64,000 bases of DNA from Brevibacillus antibioticus (lineage in GTDB: Bacteria; Bacillota; Bacilli; Brevibacillales; Brevibacillaceae). The translations under genes were made by a program, and so were the position numbers. Below, piece after piece: positions 44,748-54,862 of this stretch. The notes under the pieces were generated by a model, which searched no databases, was not told the DNA's origin, and worked only from the letters and a program-made list of their open reading frames with translations. Location: positions 4,465,001 through 4,529,000 of the forward strand of contig NZ_SZNK01000001.1 of NCBI RefSeq assembly GCF_005217615.1, written 5' to 3'. How positions within the stretch are numbered: position 1 is the stretch's first letter; each line of letters opens with the position of its first letter.

Positions 44748-44771
44748 ATAACATACCGATCGGTACGTTAT
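44748..44771. promoter_or_regulatory. TetR-type operator
   Basis: Core TACCGATCGGTA (44754-44765) is a perfect 12-bp palindrome, flanked by ATAAC and GTTAT to give a 24-bp near-perfect dyad. It lies 42 nt before the MFS start and about 190 nt before the divergent TetR gene. The rest of 44707-44956 contains only A+T-rich promoter-like sequence. Confidence 0.8.
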
Positions 44772-44956
44772 AACGCCCAGTAAATATATCCCACCATTTC
44801 TTTTCCTGTCAACACCATTCTTTTCAAGGTCGATCAAACTAACCTGAAATTGACAAAACAGATGAAAAACAATAGAATATAAAATACCATTCAGTACAAA
44901 AAGGTTTATTAGCCGTTACATAGATTCGAATACATCAGTAATGAGAGGAACTCTTT

Positions 44957-45538
44957 ATGGCAAGAACACGCGAATTTGACGAAGAAAAAGTACTAGATGC
45001 AGCTATGCAGCTTTTTTGGGAGAAGGGGTATGAAGCTACCTCATTAAGCGATTTAACTTCCCGAATGGGCATCCAGCGCCCCAGTATTTACTCGACCTTT
45101 GGGGACAAAAAAGAATTGTTCGAAACCGCACTACGTAGATACACGATGTCTCGAGCTTCCGTGATACGAACGAAGCTTCAAAACACGCCATCCGTAAAAG
45201 AGGCATTTCGCCATTTTTTTAAAGAGGTGGCCGACGAGGAATATACGGAAGGTCTCAGCCGAGGATGCTTTTGCATTAATACCATGGTCGAGCTAGCCCC
45301 TCATGATGAGAAATTTGAGATTTTGACAAGGGAACACCAAATGTACCTCTCTGTCATTTTTCAAGAAACGATTGAGCGAGGTATCCAATCGGGTGAACTC
45401 GACTCGAGTGTAGACGCGAAAGCTACCGCCCAAGCGCTTATCGTATCGTTAATTGGACTGACCGTATTCTTGAAATCTCGTCCAAATCAATCATTTGTGG
45501 ATAATTCGATAGAGGTTACGCTTACGTTACTTAAGTAA
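44957..45538 (+). CDS. TetR/AcrR-family repressor
   Basis: A 193-residue regulator. The N-terminal helix-turn-helix reads Y-E-A-T-S-L-S-D-L-T-S-R-M-G-I-Q-R-P-S-I-Y, then a helical ligand domain contains G-C-F-C-I-N-T-M-V-E, typical of the TetR_C_16-like branch. It is divergent from the MFS/LLM/esterase operon, and the operator between them is its obvious target. GAGAGGAAC stands before ATG 44957. Confidence 0.92.
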   Translation: MARTREFDEEKVLDAAMQLFWEKGYEATSLSDLTSRMGIQRPSIYSTFGDKKELFETALRRYTMSRASVIRTKLQNTPSVKEAFRHFFKEVADEEYTEGLSRGCFCINTMVELAPHDEKFEILTREHQMYLSVIFQETIERGIQSGELDSSVDAKATAQALIVSLIGLTVFLKSRPNQSFVDNSIEVTLTLLK

Positions 45539-45563
45539 CCATTCGAATTAACTTGGACAAAAA

Positions 45564-45590
45564 AAGACCAACATTTGTTGGTCTTCTTTC
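45564..45590. terminator. bidirectional terminator
   Basis: AAGACCAACA-TT-TGTTGGTCTT, a perfect 10-pair stem with A- and T-rich flanks, sits between the converging TetR and chemoreceptor genes. Confidence 0.88.
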
Positions 45591-45611
45591 TCTCCATACC
45601 CACAACTTCTG

Positions 45612-47582
45612 TTAGCGCTCCAATTTAAAACGCTGCACCAATGATTGCAGCTCTTCCGCAATGTTGGCAAGATGCGTTGCCGAAGCAGCCACTTCCTCCA
45701 TCGAAGCATTTTGTTCTTCACTGGCTGCGGCGACTTGGTCGACCTCTTGTGCAGTCGCTTGGCTCATGGCGCTCGATTCACCAAAGGCTACAAGCATCGA
45801 TGTATTTGATTGCATCAACCCTTCGCTGACGCGGGCTACTTGCGCGAGGTGTGCATCAATGCGGTTAATGGCCTCATACATCTCCGTAAAACGCTGCTCA
45901 ACGGATTGTGTCAAATCACTTCCTGCTGTAGCAGAATCCACGCCTTCCTCCGTGCGTCTAACCATGTGAAGGACACGATTCTGAACCTCGCCGATCAAAC
46001 TGTCGATCTTTTCAGCAGCAGAGCCTGTCTGATCAGCCAGCTTGCGTACCTCATCAGCGACGACAGCAAACCCGCGACCTTCTTGCCCGGCACGCGCTGC
46101 TTCAACAGCTGCATTCAGCGCAAGCAAATTCGTCTGAGAGGCGATATCCTGGATGAAGTTGGTCACCCCGCTAATTTCTCCAGCAACCTGTTTTAATTCC
46201 TCCATCTCCTGCTTAGAACGGGTAGAATGTTCCACGATCATATTCACCTGTTGTCTTGCCGCTCCAAGGGACTCCTCTCCAGTATTGGCCAGATCGGTGA
46301 TAACCTGCGACATTTCCGTGCTCTCACGCAGAATACGGATGGCATCATCCAGCTCCTGTTGCGCTTGCGTAGCCGATTGCTTCACAGTATCTATACTCCG
46401 ATTCATATCTGAAGACATGGACGCTATTTCTTGCATGGAGGCAGCGACTTGTTCAATTGTTTGCACATTCTCCTCCGAATTCGCAGACAGATGCTGGGAG
46501 GAAGCTGAGATTTGCTCGGAATGATTGGTAATTTGACGTAGGACATCAGACAACGATTGCGACATCGTATTGAAGTTGGATTGCAGCTGCGCAATCTCAT
46601 CCGTTCTTCCACTCTCAATAGACCGGACCGTCAAATCCCCCTGCGCGATCGAGTCAGTCAGTTGCTTCAATTGCCGGATTGGTCGCACCGTGCGTTTCAT
46701 GGATATCCAAATGAACAGGGCAATGAAGGCAAGCAAAAGTACGATGAACATGAATGAAATCCGCAACAGTGGCTTGGTTTCTTGATCAATTTCACTCCAA
46801 TCAATCACGGAAACGACGTTCAATCTGAGCGAATTTTGCTTGTTGAAATGGTAGTATTCACGAAGCTCGTCAACGTCCATTTCAAAGGAACCCTGCTCTT
46901 GATCACGCATCACTTGGAAGCGCTCGTCTTCAAGCGGCTTGCCTTGTGGGAATCGCGGATGCGACATCGTCACGTTGTTCTGATCAAACAAGCTGACATA
47001 TCCCATTTCACCGATCTTGTACGTCTTTACCAGCTCGTTCAAGTGATCGATCGAAACGTCGATACCCGCTACTCCTCTGCCGTCTGAGAGCGTCTTGGCA
47101 AACGTAATCACGAAGCTCCCACTGACCGCATCGATGTAAGGTGGCGTCACAATGACCTGCCCTTTATGCTGCATCGCTTGCTTGTACCATTCACGGGTAG
47201 TCGGATCAACTTCCTTTTTCGCCGAGTTGTAGTATCGATTGTCGTAGTACATGAACGCAGCCAAAACATTGTCGATGTCTTTCTCCAAATGGTGGATGCG
47301 ATCATAGATATACGTATCCGCATTTTGCCCCGGTGGAACTTGAACATCCGCAAAGCTCTCTATCGTAACAGAATACTCCCGGTACGAATTATTGAGTACT
47401 TGTGTAGTCGTCGTCGTAACCGACTCAATTTGTGACAACAATTCATGCTCTAACTGGTTGCGCGCCAGTTGTGTCAAGGTCAGGCATAGAACGACAGAGG
47501 GAACAACGATAAGCAAGACGAGAAAAAACAGGATCTGCTTAGATATCGATGCTTTATAACTGGTAATCATTTTCTTTATCAT
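45612..47582 (-). CDS. methyl-accepting chemotaxis protein
   Basis: A 656-residue chemoreceptor. TM1 is at about 16-36, a double-Cache (dCache_1) sensor at 40-270 (T-R-E-W-Y-K-Q-A and G-V-A-G-I-D-V-S are Cache hallmarks), TM2 at 275-297, HAMP at 298-350, then the cytoplasmic signalling hairpin whose tip reads [19 protein letters not shown]. dCache receptors commonly bind amino acids or other small organic ligands. Transcribed alone, with a terminator shared with the TetR gene. Confidence 0.95.
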   Translation of the reverse strand: MIKKMITSYKASISKQILFFLVLLIVVPSVVLCLTLTQLARNQLEHELLSQIESVTTTTTQVLNNSYREYSVTIESFADVQVPPGQNADTYIYDRIHHLEKDIDNVLAAFMYYDNRYYNSAKKEVDPTTREWYKQAMQHKGQVIVTPPYIDAVSGSFVITFAKTLSDGRGVAGIDVSIDHLNELVKTYKIGEMGYVSLFDQNNVTMSHPRFPQGKPLEDERFQVMRDQEQGSFEMDVDELREYYHFNKQNSLRLNVVSVIDWSEIDQETKPLLRISFMFIVLLLAFIALFIWISMKRTVRPIRQLKQLTDSIAQGDLTVRSIESGRTDEIAQLQSNFNTMSQSLSDVLRQITNHSEQISASSQHLSANSEENVQTIEQVAASMQEIASMSSDMNRSIDTVKQSATQAQQELDDAIRILRESTEMSQVITDLANTGEESLGAARQQVNMIVEHSTRSKQEMEELKQVAGEISGVTNFIQDIASQTNLLALNAAVEAARAGQEGRGFAVVADEVRKLADQTGSAAEKIDSLIGEVQNRVLHMVRRTEEGVDSATAGSDLTQSVEQRFTEMYEAINRIDAHLAQVARVSEGLMQSNTSMLVAFGESSAMSQATAQEVDQVAAASEEQNASMEEVAASATHLANIAEELQSLVQRFKLER

Positions 47583-48320
47583 CTGTGATGACTCCTCTCT
47601 AGTAGAATAACGAGTTGCAACGCAAACAACGCCTCACCGGTTGTCAGAAGGCGCGTTTCTATCAGGTCAGACTCATACCTATGCCCACCTTTTCCACATG
47701 GACATTTCTTCAAAGTATATTTTCCCTGTTAGTACCTATTTGAAACTTCTATCCGATACAAATAATAACCAAAAGTCGGTAATCAGCAGTCTGGATTGGC
47801 TGCCGTTTTAACCGCAACCCATGATCTCAAGAATCTACACAGTGTTAAACGCGCTCAGATTACCTTGGAATTAGAGGCTAAGGCGTGGGAACCCGCGTCA
47901 AAGGACGGAGATTTTACGAGGTCCAGAGGGCTGAAGCGGAAGGCAGAAGGCTAGGACGGCAAGCTGCTGAAGATGGCTGACGAGATCGACAAAAAGCTTG
48001 AGAATTCTCAAGAGCTAATCAGGCAGAGCGTTCATCTAACGACAAGCAATTAGATAAGCAAAAGAAAAACCCTTACCTGAAACAGCGAATGGAAAACCAA
48101 CGTGTATCTGGATCTACCATCGATTGGATAGCATAAGCTATTAGCGAGAAACCTCCTGCCTCTACACAGTAGTAGCTCTGGAGGTTTTTTTTGTGTGTTC
48201 AGAGGAAAGTACCGGGAAATCCCGGCAATTGGCTATCAACGTGGCTGTTAAACAGTTGTTTGAAAAGATGGATAAAGAGCTGTTGATTGCGATTCTGTGA
48301 GATTCTCGACGACCACAATA
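47583..48320. pseudogene. non-coding stretch with decayed gene fragments
   Basis: No intact gene. Several short plus-strand frames look like former coding sequence: one around 47850-47955 (A-Q-I-T-L-E-L-E-A-K-A-W-E-P), one around 47970-48050 (M-A-D-E-I-D-K-K-L-E), and one ending near 48136 (M-E-N-Q-R-V-S-G-S-T-I-D-W-I-A) just before a strong terminator. A further frame, 48193-48300, reads N-V-A-V-K-Q-L-F-E-K-M-D-K-E-L-L. I cannot assign a family. The pattern suggests a degraded, possibly mobile, gene. Confidence 0.45.
48149..48192 (+). terminator. terminator after the decayed gene
   Basis: AAACCTCC and GGAGGTTT pair and are followed by an eight-base T-run, reading rightward. Confidence 0.85.
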
Positions 48321-48368
48321 AAACTGCACCCCAATTGTTAATCCAGCCTCACAATTGGGGTGCAGTTT
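48321..48368. terminator. very strong terminator after sstT
   Basis: An 18-pair perfect stem, AAACTGCACCCCAATTGT and its reverse complement, lies 7 nt past the sstT stop. A T-run is lacking, but flanks are A/T. Confidence 0.8.
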
Positions 48369-48374
48369 ATTCGC

Positions 48375-49613
48375 CTATGCTGCTTTGGAGATTTTTATTT
48401 GCTTTCCTTCTTTTCTCCACTCGTTAAACTCAGCTGCTGCTGTGAAAAGAACGTCTGAAGAGGAGTTAAGTGACGTTTCAAAAGAGTCTTGTAACACTCC
48501 AATAATAAAGCCGACTCCGACTACCTGCATCGCAACTTCATTTGAAATACCGAATAGGCTACATGCTAGAGGAATCAGTAATAAAGATCCACCAGCCACC
48601 CCTGATGCACCGCAAGCACATATAGCCGATACTATGCTCAGGATGATAGCGGTAGGAATATCCACTTGAATACCAAGTGTATGAACCGCTGCAAGGGTCA
48701 AAACAGAAATCGTGACAGCTGCACCAGCCATATTAATAGTAGCCCCTAATGGTATCGAGACCGAATAACTATCTTTATTCAAACCTAGATTTTCGCATAA
48801 TTTCATATTTACAGGAATATTTGAAGCTGAGCTTCGTGTAAAGAATGCTGTAATGCCACTTTCCTTTATACACTTGAAAACAAGTGGGTAAGGGTTTTGT
48901 CGTATAGCTACATACACAAGGATTGGATTGACAATCAGTGCCACAAAGAGCATGCAACCAATCAGAACAGCAAGTAATTTCGCATAGCCCACTAACGCAT
49001 CAAGTCCACTTGTTGTAATAGAGTCAAATACTAGTCCCATGATTCCTAATGGGGCAAGCTTAATTACCCAACCAACCAATTTCGATACCGCATCCGAAAA
49101 ATTAGTAATCATCGTTTTTGTCGTATCAGCGGCATTTCGTAAAGCCAAACCAATAAGTACTGCCCAAGCTAAAATACCGATATAGTTCGCTTTAACAATC
49201 GCATTAATCGGGTTATCAACCACATTTAGCAACAATGTCTTGAGAACCTCTACAACACCGCTAGGAGGCGTCACATCCTTAGCTCCCTCTACAAGAGTTA
49301 AGTCTACAGGGAATATAAAGCTTGCAATAACGGCGATTGATCCAGCTAAGAAAGTTCCTAAAAGGTATAGGATAATTATGAATTTCATATTCGTTTGGTG
49401 CCCACTTTTATGCTGAGCAATGGCTGACATAACCAAAAAGAGTACCAACACAGGTGCGATCGCTTTCAATGCGCCTACAAATAAAGAACCTAAAATTACT
49501 ACGGGTTTTGCTACTTCGGGGATCGTTACAGCCAGGATAATACCAATAATCAAACCCACAATGATTTGCTTTACCAGACTTACTTGACTTAGCTTCGCCA
49601 GTATACTTTTCAT
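48375..49613 (-). CDS. sstT: serine/threonine:Na+ symporter SstT
   Basis: A 412-residue member of the dicarboxylate/amino acid:cation symporter family. It contains [11 protein letters not shown], the serine-rich re-entrant loop, and N-M-A-G-A-A-V-T-I, the substrate-binding region, as in SstT. The length and the [11 protein letters not shown] motif favour SstT over glutamate carriers. It should import serine and threonine with sodium. Monocistronic. Confidence 0.92.
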   Translation of the reverse strand: MKSILAKLSQVSLVKQIIVGLIIGIILAVTIPEVAKPVVILGSLFVGALKAIAPVLVLFLVMSAIAQHKSGHQTNMKFIIILYLLGTFLAGSIAVIASFIFPVDLTLVEGAKDVTPPSGVVEVLKTLLLNVVDNPINAIVKANYIGILAWAVLIGLALRNAADTTKTMITNFSDAVSKLVGWVIKLAPLGIMGLVFDSITTSGLDALVGYAKLLAVLIGCMLFVALIVNPILVYVAIRQNPYPLVFKCIKESGITAFFTRSSASNIPVNMKLCENLGLNKDSYSVSIPLGATINMAGAAVTISVLTLAAVHTLGIQVDIPTAIILSIVSAICACGASGVAGGSLLLIPLACSLFGISNEVAMQVVGVGFIIGVLQDSFETSLNSSSDVLFTAAAEFNEWRKEGKQIKISKAA

Positions 49614-49940
49614 AGATGCCCCCCACTAGGATAAACTTCTCCCGACCCTGCAATAGCTTCTCGCTTTCTGTATGATTCTATCTTCGTTGAATGGCTATTC
49701 TAATCACAGTCCACTCCCCAAAGACAAATAAGTATCATTATACTGATTTTTTGATATATTACAAACGGACAAATTTTTCCAAACTGAACAACTACCTTTG
49801 TTGGTAAGGCAATAATACTGCCCCTCTATTTAGGGTGTTGGGTAACCAAGAGTAAAACCCTCCCCGGTAAGAACCTAGGGAGGGTTTCGTCTGTCGACTA
49901 ATTTCCGGTGCTTCTCTCTTGTTGCTTGAAGATTCCGTCA
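49614..49940. other. gene-free stretch between sstT and the chitinase gene
   Basis: Holds the upstream region of sstT (A+T-rich, no clear operator) and a hairpin AAACCCTCCC/GGGAGGGTTT at 49855-49887. The hairpin lies 54 nt past the chitinase stop codon and could terminate it. No other feature seen. Confidence 0.5.
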
Positions 49941-51461
49941 TTACTTGCTCAATGAAACCAGCGAAGTGCGAACATGATTGGCAAACGAATAGTTATTTTT
50001 AGCATCCCAGTTGATAGACCAAGTCATCACTCCTTGGAACTGCGGATAACCAGCTGGATTTTGGAGTCTGTAAGTTCCTCCAAAAGACGTGCCCTTTACT
50101 AAATATTGAAGGGCTTTCTGGATATCGGCAGGAGACGTATAGCCTCCCCCGGCAGCACTTGGAGCAGAAGGCAGCCCGATTGCGACCTGGTTCTCCCTCA
50201 AGGCTGGAAACATGTTGTTAGGATTACGTCCGATAGGGAATCCTTTCAATAGCATTTCTGCCATCGCTACTTGGAAATCAGCCGTTCCTTGTTGATACGT
50301 ACGACCATCTAATGCTTCTAGCGCTCCAGAATTATAGTGTTGGACGTGGATATAATTCATTCGATCACGAAGGGCATGAATCACAGGTAGATAAGCTCCC
50401 CACGGCCCACCATAGGCAGCGTAACCCCCTTGGACATAAGCCGTTTCTGGCGCCATCGTCAAAATGAAAGATGGGCCAAATGTATTCGTGATCGTCTGAG
50501 TCGCTGAGATTAAGTTTATAATTTTTGGCGTTGTCGGATTTCTAAAATCAGTGTCCCCCGCATTTAGCGACAAGGAACTTCCTTCCAGATCAATATCCAT
50601 ACCATTAAAACCATACGTTTGAATGATCGAGGTCATCGAGGTAATAAAATTTTGTTTGGCAGCTTCCGTCGTCAGCTCGACTGTACCATTCGCTCCACCA
50701 ATCGAGATGAGGACCTTCTTCCCCTTTGATTGTAACAAGGCGATATCCGACTTAAATTCTTCAATGGATGCATTGAACGGCACGAATCCCATAGTCGAAT
50801 GATCGCCACCAACTGGTTCTGCGAACGCAACATTGATTACATCGTATTTATCGGAGACATCTCTTAACTTGAGTACCGTAGAACCATTGTCAAAATTATG
50901 CCAGTAGCCGATCAAGACTCGTTTGGACACCGGTTCATTTGGGGATTTAGATAAAGTGGTTATCGTTATCGAGGCGCTCGGTGGGGATACATTGCCTGCG
51001 GCGTCTTTCGCCTGGATCGTGAATGAATATGTCGTATTTGCTAGAAGCCCACTCACGGTATAGGATGTTGTACTCGATGTACCAGCGAGTGCATCTCCGT
51101 TGTAGACGAGATACTCCTGAACAGCTCTGTCATCCGTAGAAGGTGACCAAGATAAGCTGACCGAGCTACTTGATATCCCTACCTCACTAAGATTTGTGGG
51201 GGACGTAGGTGGAATGGTATCGGGAGCAGAGGGGCCTTGCGGTTGCCACAGTGTCGGTACGTTGGGCGGTTCCCATCCGACAAGCGATGTATGAGCCAAT
51301 GTACATTTGTAATCTTGCTCTTGATAGGTAACCATGTCTCCTAAGTTGTATACGGTGTTGGGAGTCCACGGTGCCATAGCGTGAGAAGACTGCGGGAATA
51401 GAGAAAAAATAAAGATAAGCGATAGTACTACCAAAAATCCTGTTTTTCTCATCAAATACAT
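49941..51461 (-). CDS. secreted GH18 chitinase with CBM and FnIII domains
   Basis: A 506-residue secreted enzyme. A signal peptide ends at S-H-A (about residue 28). Next is a chitin-binding domain of the CBM5/12 type (W-T-P-N-T-V-Y-N-L-G-D-M-V-T-Y to W-Q-P, about 32-75), a fibronectin III domain (about 85-170) and a GH18 catalytic barrel from 180 on. The catalytic motif is G-M-D-I-D-L-E, with the acid/base Glu, and S-I-G-G precedes it. It resembles ChiD-type bacterial chitinases. ATG 51461 follows AAGGAGG. It degrades chitin outside the cell. Confidence 0.94.
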   Translation of the reverse strand: MYLMRKTGFLVVLSLIFIFSLFPQSSHAMAPWTPNTVYNLGDMVTYQEQDYKCTLAHTSLVGWEPPNVPTLWQPQGPSAPDTIPPTSPTNLSEVGISSSSVSLSWSPSTDDRAVQEYLVYNGDALAGTSSTTSYTVSGLLANTTYSFTIQAKDAAGNVSPPSASITITTLSKSPNEPVSKRVLIGYWHNFDNGSTVLKLRDVSDKYDVINVAFAEPVGGDHSTMGFVPFNASIEEFKSDIALLQSKGKKVLISIGGANGTVELTTEAAKQNFITSMTSIIQTYGFNGMDIDLEGSSLSLNAGDTDFRNPTTPKIINLISATQTITNTFGPSFILTMAPETAYVQGGYAAYGGPWGAYLPVIHALRDRMNYIHVQHYNSGALEALDGRTYQQGTADFQVAMAEMLLKGFPIGRNPNNMFPALRENQVAIGLPSAPSAAGGGYTSPADIQKALQYLVKGTSFGGTYRLQNPAGYPQFQGVMTWSINWDAKNNYSFANHVRTSLVSLSK

Positions 51462-51748
51462 CAAACAAAGCCTCCTTCATTTTTACTTGTACAAAAAGAT
51501 GACCTTTACATCTTTGCTTAACCCCCCTCATACAAATGAGCTAAGATAAAGATATACTTATATTTTTAAAAAATGTATTTTTTCGATTAATGTACACATA
51601 ACAAAACCTCTATCGTTGCTTTTCGAATAGGTGCGACGCGTTTTTGCGGAAATTTTTTTTATGCTCCAGAATTTTAAGCGCGATAAACTGGCTCGACATC
51701 TCAATTGTCTCGATATTCAAAATGGAAAAATAAGCCAAAACAACACCA

Positions 51749-51777
51749 TTGACAACGTTTTCACAGAATTATAGAAT
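51749..51777 (+). promoter_or_regulatory. glpT promoter with overlapping cre site
   Basis: TTGACA (51749-51754) and TAGAAT (51772-51777) are 17 bp apart. A catabolite-responsive element, TGACAACGTTTTCA (51750-51763), overlaps the -35, so CcpA would repress by occlusion. The stretch 51465-51748 holds the A+T-rich upstream region of the chitinase gene and nothing else that I can name. Confidence 0.75.
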
Positions 51778-51799
51778 ACACTTACGACAAGTTAACTAT

Positions 51800-51871
51800 G
51801 ATGGAGATTCGGAGACTCATACTTATTGGCACTTTCATTTTTGAAAGCGCCATTAAGCTATGGGTTTTTTT
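51800..51871 (+). promoter_or_regulatory. GlpP-type antitermination leader of glpT
   Basis: GATGGAGATTCGGAGACTCA (51800-51819) is followed by a long imperfect hairpin (51818-51862, inner stem CTTTCA/TGAAAG, outer CATA/TATG) and seven T, an intrinsic terminator in the leader. The 20-mer overlaps the stem base, the arrangement expected of a GlpP antiterminator target. The same 20-mer, with four differences, precedes a leader terminator at glpQ. Confidence 0.65.
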
Positions 51872-51917
51872 ACGTGCATCGCCATCTTTGTTAGAAATTA
51901 CTTAGGGGGGGAATAAG

Positions 51918-53282
51918 ATGCTCAAGCTGTTTAAGCCTGCGGCGCCGATCGACAGATTGCCTGACGAACAAATTGATTCTGAGTATAAAAAACTCAGGCT
52001 TCAAGTGTTTCTCGGAATCTTCATCGGTTATGCGGCGTACTATCTCATCCGCAAAAACTTTTCACTCGCCATGCCTTATCTGATTGAAGAAGGATTTACA
52101 AAATCAGAGCTTGGTTTTGCGTTATCCGCCATTTCAATTTCCTACGGGATCAGCAAGTTTGTAATGGCTATTTTTTCAGACCGAAGCAACCCGCGAATGT
52201 TCTTGCCTGCCGGTTTGATTCTTTCTGCACTTATTAGTTTACTGATGGGTGTTGTTCCTTACTTCACCTCATCCGTCACGATCATGTTTGTGATGTTGTT
52301 CCTGAACGGTTGGTTCCAGGGAATGGGCTGGCCTCCATCCGGGCGTGTGCTCGTACACTGGTTTAGTGTAAGTGAAAGAGGAAACAAAACAGCCATTTGG
52401 AATGTAGCCCATAACGTGGGTGGAGGCTTGATGGCCCCTATCGCAGTTGCAGGTGCAGCCATGTTCACCACGTTTTCGGGTAGTACCGCTTCCGGGTATG
52501 AAGGCGTATTTATCCTGCCTGCTCTGGTTGCCATTGTCTTTGGATTCATTACGTATTTCTTAATTCGCGATACTCCGCAGTCAGTCGGCCTGCCGCCTAT
52601 TGAAGAATATCGCAATGACTATCCAAACAAAGAGAAGAAAACGTTTGAAACAGAATTCTCCACAAAAGAAATCCTTTTCAAATATGTGTTGAACAACAAA
52701 TGGGTTTGGGCAATCGCGATTGCCAACATCTTCGTCTACTTCGTCCGTTACGGCGTTCTGGACTGGGCGCCGACCTATTTGAGTGAGGAAAAAGGCTTTG
52801 ATATGAACAAGTCAAGCGTTGCCTACTTCCTGTACGAATGGGCAGGTATCCCGGGAACGCTCCTGTGCGGCTGGCTGTCCGATAAATTGTTCAAGGGCCG
52901 CCGTGGACCCGCAGGGTTTGTCTTTATGCTCGGCGTATTGGTCGCTGTTCTGGTCTACTGGTTCAACCCACCTGGAAATTCCGTAGTCGATATGATTTGC
53001 CTGATCGCTATCGGTTTCCTGATTTACGGTCCAGTCATGCTGATTGGTTTGCAAGCCCTTGATTTTGTTCCGAAAAAAGCTGCCGGAACCGCTGCAGGAC
53101 TGACTGGTCTGTTTGGTTACCTGGGCGGTACAGTAACAGCGAATGCATTGATGGGGGTTATCGTTGATGCCTCCGGCTGGGATGCAGGATTTATTTTGCT
53201 GACAGTTTCGTGTGCATTGGCTGCTCTTGTTTTTGCCTTTACGTGGAATGTGCGTGGGCAGGAAGTCGTTAAAAATCATTAA
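51918..53282 (+). CDS. glpT: glycerol-3-phosphate transporter
   Basis: A 454-residue organophosphate:phosphate antiporter of the MFS. Helix 1 carries [11 protein letters not shown], with the phosphate-binding Arg and the GlpT-typical lysine, and [13 protein letters not shown] lies in helix 4-5. It exchanges glycerol-3-phosphate for phosphate. UhpT-type hexose-phosphate carriers are similar, but the GlpP-type leader shared with glpQ supports GlpT. AGGGGGGG stands before ATG 51918. Confidence 0.92.
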   Translation: MLKLFKPAAPIDRLPDEQIDSEYKKLRLQVFLGIFIGYAAYYLIRKNFSLAMPYLIEEGFTKSELGFALSAISISYGISKFVMAIFSDRSNPRMFLPAGLILSALISLLMGVVPYFTSSVTIMFVMLFLNGWFQGMGWPPSGRVLVHWFSVSERGNKTAIWNVAHNVGGGLMAPIAVAGAAMFTTFSGSTASGYEGVFILPALVAIVFGFITYFLIRDTPQSVGLPPIEEYRNDYPNKEKKTFETEFSTKEILFKYVLNNKWVWAIAIANIFVYFVRYGVLDWAPTYLSEEKGFDMNKSSVAYFLYEWAGIPGTLLCGWLSDKLFKGRRGPAGFVFMLGVLVAVLVYWFNPPGNSVVDMICLIAIGFLIYGPVMLIGLQALDFVPKKAAGTAAGLTGLFGYLGGTVTANALMGVIVDASGWDAGFILLTVSCALAALVFAFTWNVRGQEVVKNH

Positions 53283-53288
53283 TATAAC

Positions 53289-53332
53289 AAAAAGAAGGAT
53301 GAAAATCGTAGTGATTTTTATCCTTCTTTTTT
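53289..53332 (+). terminator. terminator after glpT
   Basis: AAAAAGAAGGAT and ATCCTTCTTTTT pair around an inner AAAATC/GATTTT stem, a rightward terminator. Confidence 0.92.
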
Positions 53333-53376
53333 ATGGAATGAACAGCCAGTCTTCGCCGGGTTATTGTTTACATCTA

Positions 53377-54219
53377 TTAAAAATCAAAATTGTCCGGGTC
53401 TGGACCGACTCGATGATTCTGATTCAAGCCATCGATCAGATCCATCTCTTCTTTTGTCAACTCAAAATCAAACACCGATGCATTTTCAACGATTCGATGT
53501 TCTTTTGTAGATTTTGGAATCGTTACGACACCATTTTGCAAGTCCCAACGCAGGATAACTTGTGCGATGGATTTGTGATGCTTATCAGCAATCTCCTTTA
53601 ATACTGGATTATCCAACAGTTGTCCTTGCATTAACGGAGACCATGCTTCAAATTGAATGCCTTGCTCCTTACAAAAATCTTGAAGCTCCTTTTGGGTCAA
53701 ACGTGGATGGTGTTCCACTTGATCCACCATTGGTTTAATCTCCGCGTCTTTCATCAATTCTTTGAGATGATGAATATGGAAATTACTTACCCCGATTGCT
53801 TTTACTTGTCCCTCTTTATAAAGTGTTTCCAATGCTCTCCAAGCTTCTTTAAATTTCCCTTCCACTGGCCAGTGAATCAGGTATAAATCCAGATACTCCA
53901 AATTTAATTTTTTTAAGCTGGCTTCATAAGCCGCTAACGTTGACTCATATCCTAAATCTGCATTCCATACTTTCGAAGTAACAAAAAGTTCCTCTCTGGA
54001 AATACCTGCCTCTTTCAGCCCTTCACCGATCCCGCGGCCGACTCCCTCTTCATTTCCATAAATAGCTGCTGTATCAATACTGCGATATCCATGCTTGATT
54101 GCTGTTTTTACCGCATTCTCAAGTTCTGGACCTTCCTCCACTTTAAATACACCCAAACCAAACCAAGGCATTTTAACACCATTGTGCAGAGTCGTAGTAT
54201 CTTGCAAATTTTTCGCCAT
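53377..54219 (-). CDS. ytbE: aldo/keto reductase, YtbE-like
   Basis: A 280-residue NADPH-dependent reductase. The catalytic tetrad is visible in D-T-A-A-I-Y-G-N-E (Asp, Tyr), V-T-S-K-V-W (Lys) and L-I-H-W-P (His), and the cofactor site in I-P-K-S-T. It reduces aldehydes such as methylglyoxal. It is the last gene of a leftward operon with a tautomerase, a UPF0303 protein and an MFS exporter. Bacillus subtilis has ytbD-ytbE next to the HxlR regulator ytcD, which fits apart from the two inserted genes. Confidence 0.9.
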   Translation of the reverse strand: MAKNLQDTTTLHNGVKMPWFGLGVFKVEEGPELENAVKTAIKHGYRSIDTAAIYGNEEGVGRGIGEGLKEAGISREELFVTSKVWNADLGYESTLAAYEASLKKLNLEYLDLYLIHWPVEGKFKEAWRALETLYKEGQVKAIGVSNFHIHHLKELMKDAEIKPMVDQVEHHPRLTQKELQDFCKEQGIQFEAWSPLMQGQLLDNPVLKEIADKHHKSIAQVILRWDLQNGVVTIPKSTKEHRIVENASVFDFELTKEEMDLIDGLNQNHRVGPDPDNFDF

Positions 54220-54259
54220 TGAATTTTATCTCCCTTAGCATTGTATTTTTGAAAACTGT

Positions 54260-54733
54260 TTACAATTGTCGACTTTTTGAAAGAAAATCTTTATCTGCTC
54301 CTGTCACACCACTTTGTCCCCAATTACCTGGTACCATTTCTCGAATAAGGATTAAAACTTTATCCAAAGGTGCACGGGTGAATTTCATAGTGAGGTGAGT
54401 CAGGTCATTTACATATTTATCTTTCGTTACCTGGTCAAACGTATTCCAAATATCAACTGTAACGACAGCCATGCCATTTATTTCAGAGTCATCTGTGTGA
54501 TAAGACTCTTCTGTACCCCAATTGATACGGCGGCTCTTAAGAGCAAAGTCATGATCCGCTGCGGAAGCGCCTGCTTTCCCCCAATTTTCTTTTTCAAGTT
54601 CATGAATCAACACTTGAATTTTGTCCGGTACGATCTTCAATTCGTTTGTTGTTAACTCAGTGGCCTGTCTAATGAATTCTTTTTTCATATCTTTCGACAT
54701 AGCTGGCCATGTATTTAGGACAATGAATGGCAT
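54260..54733 (-). CDS. tandem-domain tautomerase-superfamily protein
   Basis: 157 residues made of two related halves. The first begins M-P-F-I-V-L-N-T-W, so Pro is the N-terminal residue after Met removal, the catalytic base of 4-oxalocrotonate tautomerases. The second half begins internally at M-A-V-V-T-V-D-I-W and has no proline. Each half ends with a matching E-K-E-N-W-G-x-x-G or P-G-N-W-G-Q-S-G turn. ATG 54733 is chosen because it exposes the proline; the open frame runs 19 codons further. It probably works on an aldehyde or keto acid alongside the reductase. Confidence 0.8.
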   Translation of the reverse strand: MPFIVLNTWPAMSKDMKKEFIRQATELTTNELKIVPDKIQVLIHELEKENWGKAGASAADHDFALKSRRINWGTEESYHTDDSEINGMAVVTVDIWNTFDQVTKDKYVNDLTHLTMKFTRAPLDKVLILIREMVPGNWGQSGVTGADKDFLSKSRQL

Positions 54734-54862
54734 TTCATACACATCCTTGATTATTTGATAAAAAGAAGCGGTTTCCTTAAATATAACCAAACCATGTTCT
54801 TTATAAGCATGAACAATGAACTGCCTGAACCACCTCCTTAAATCAGAAGATTACTCTTCTTA

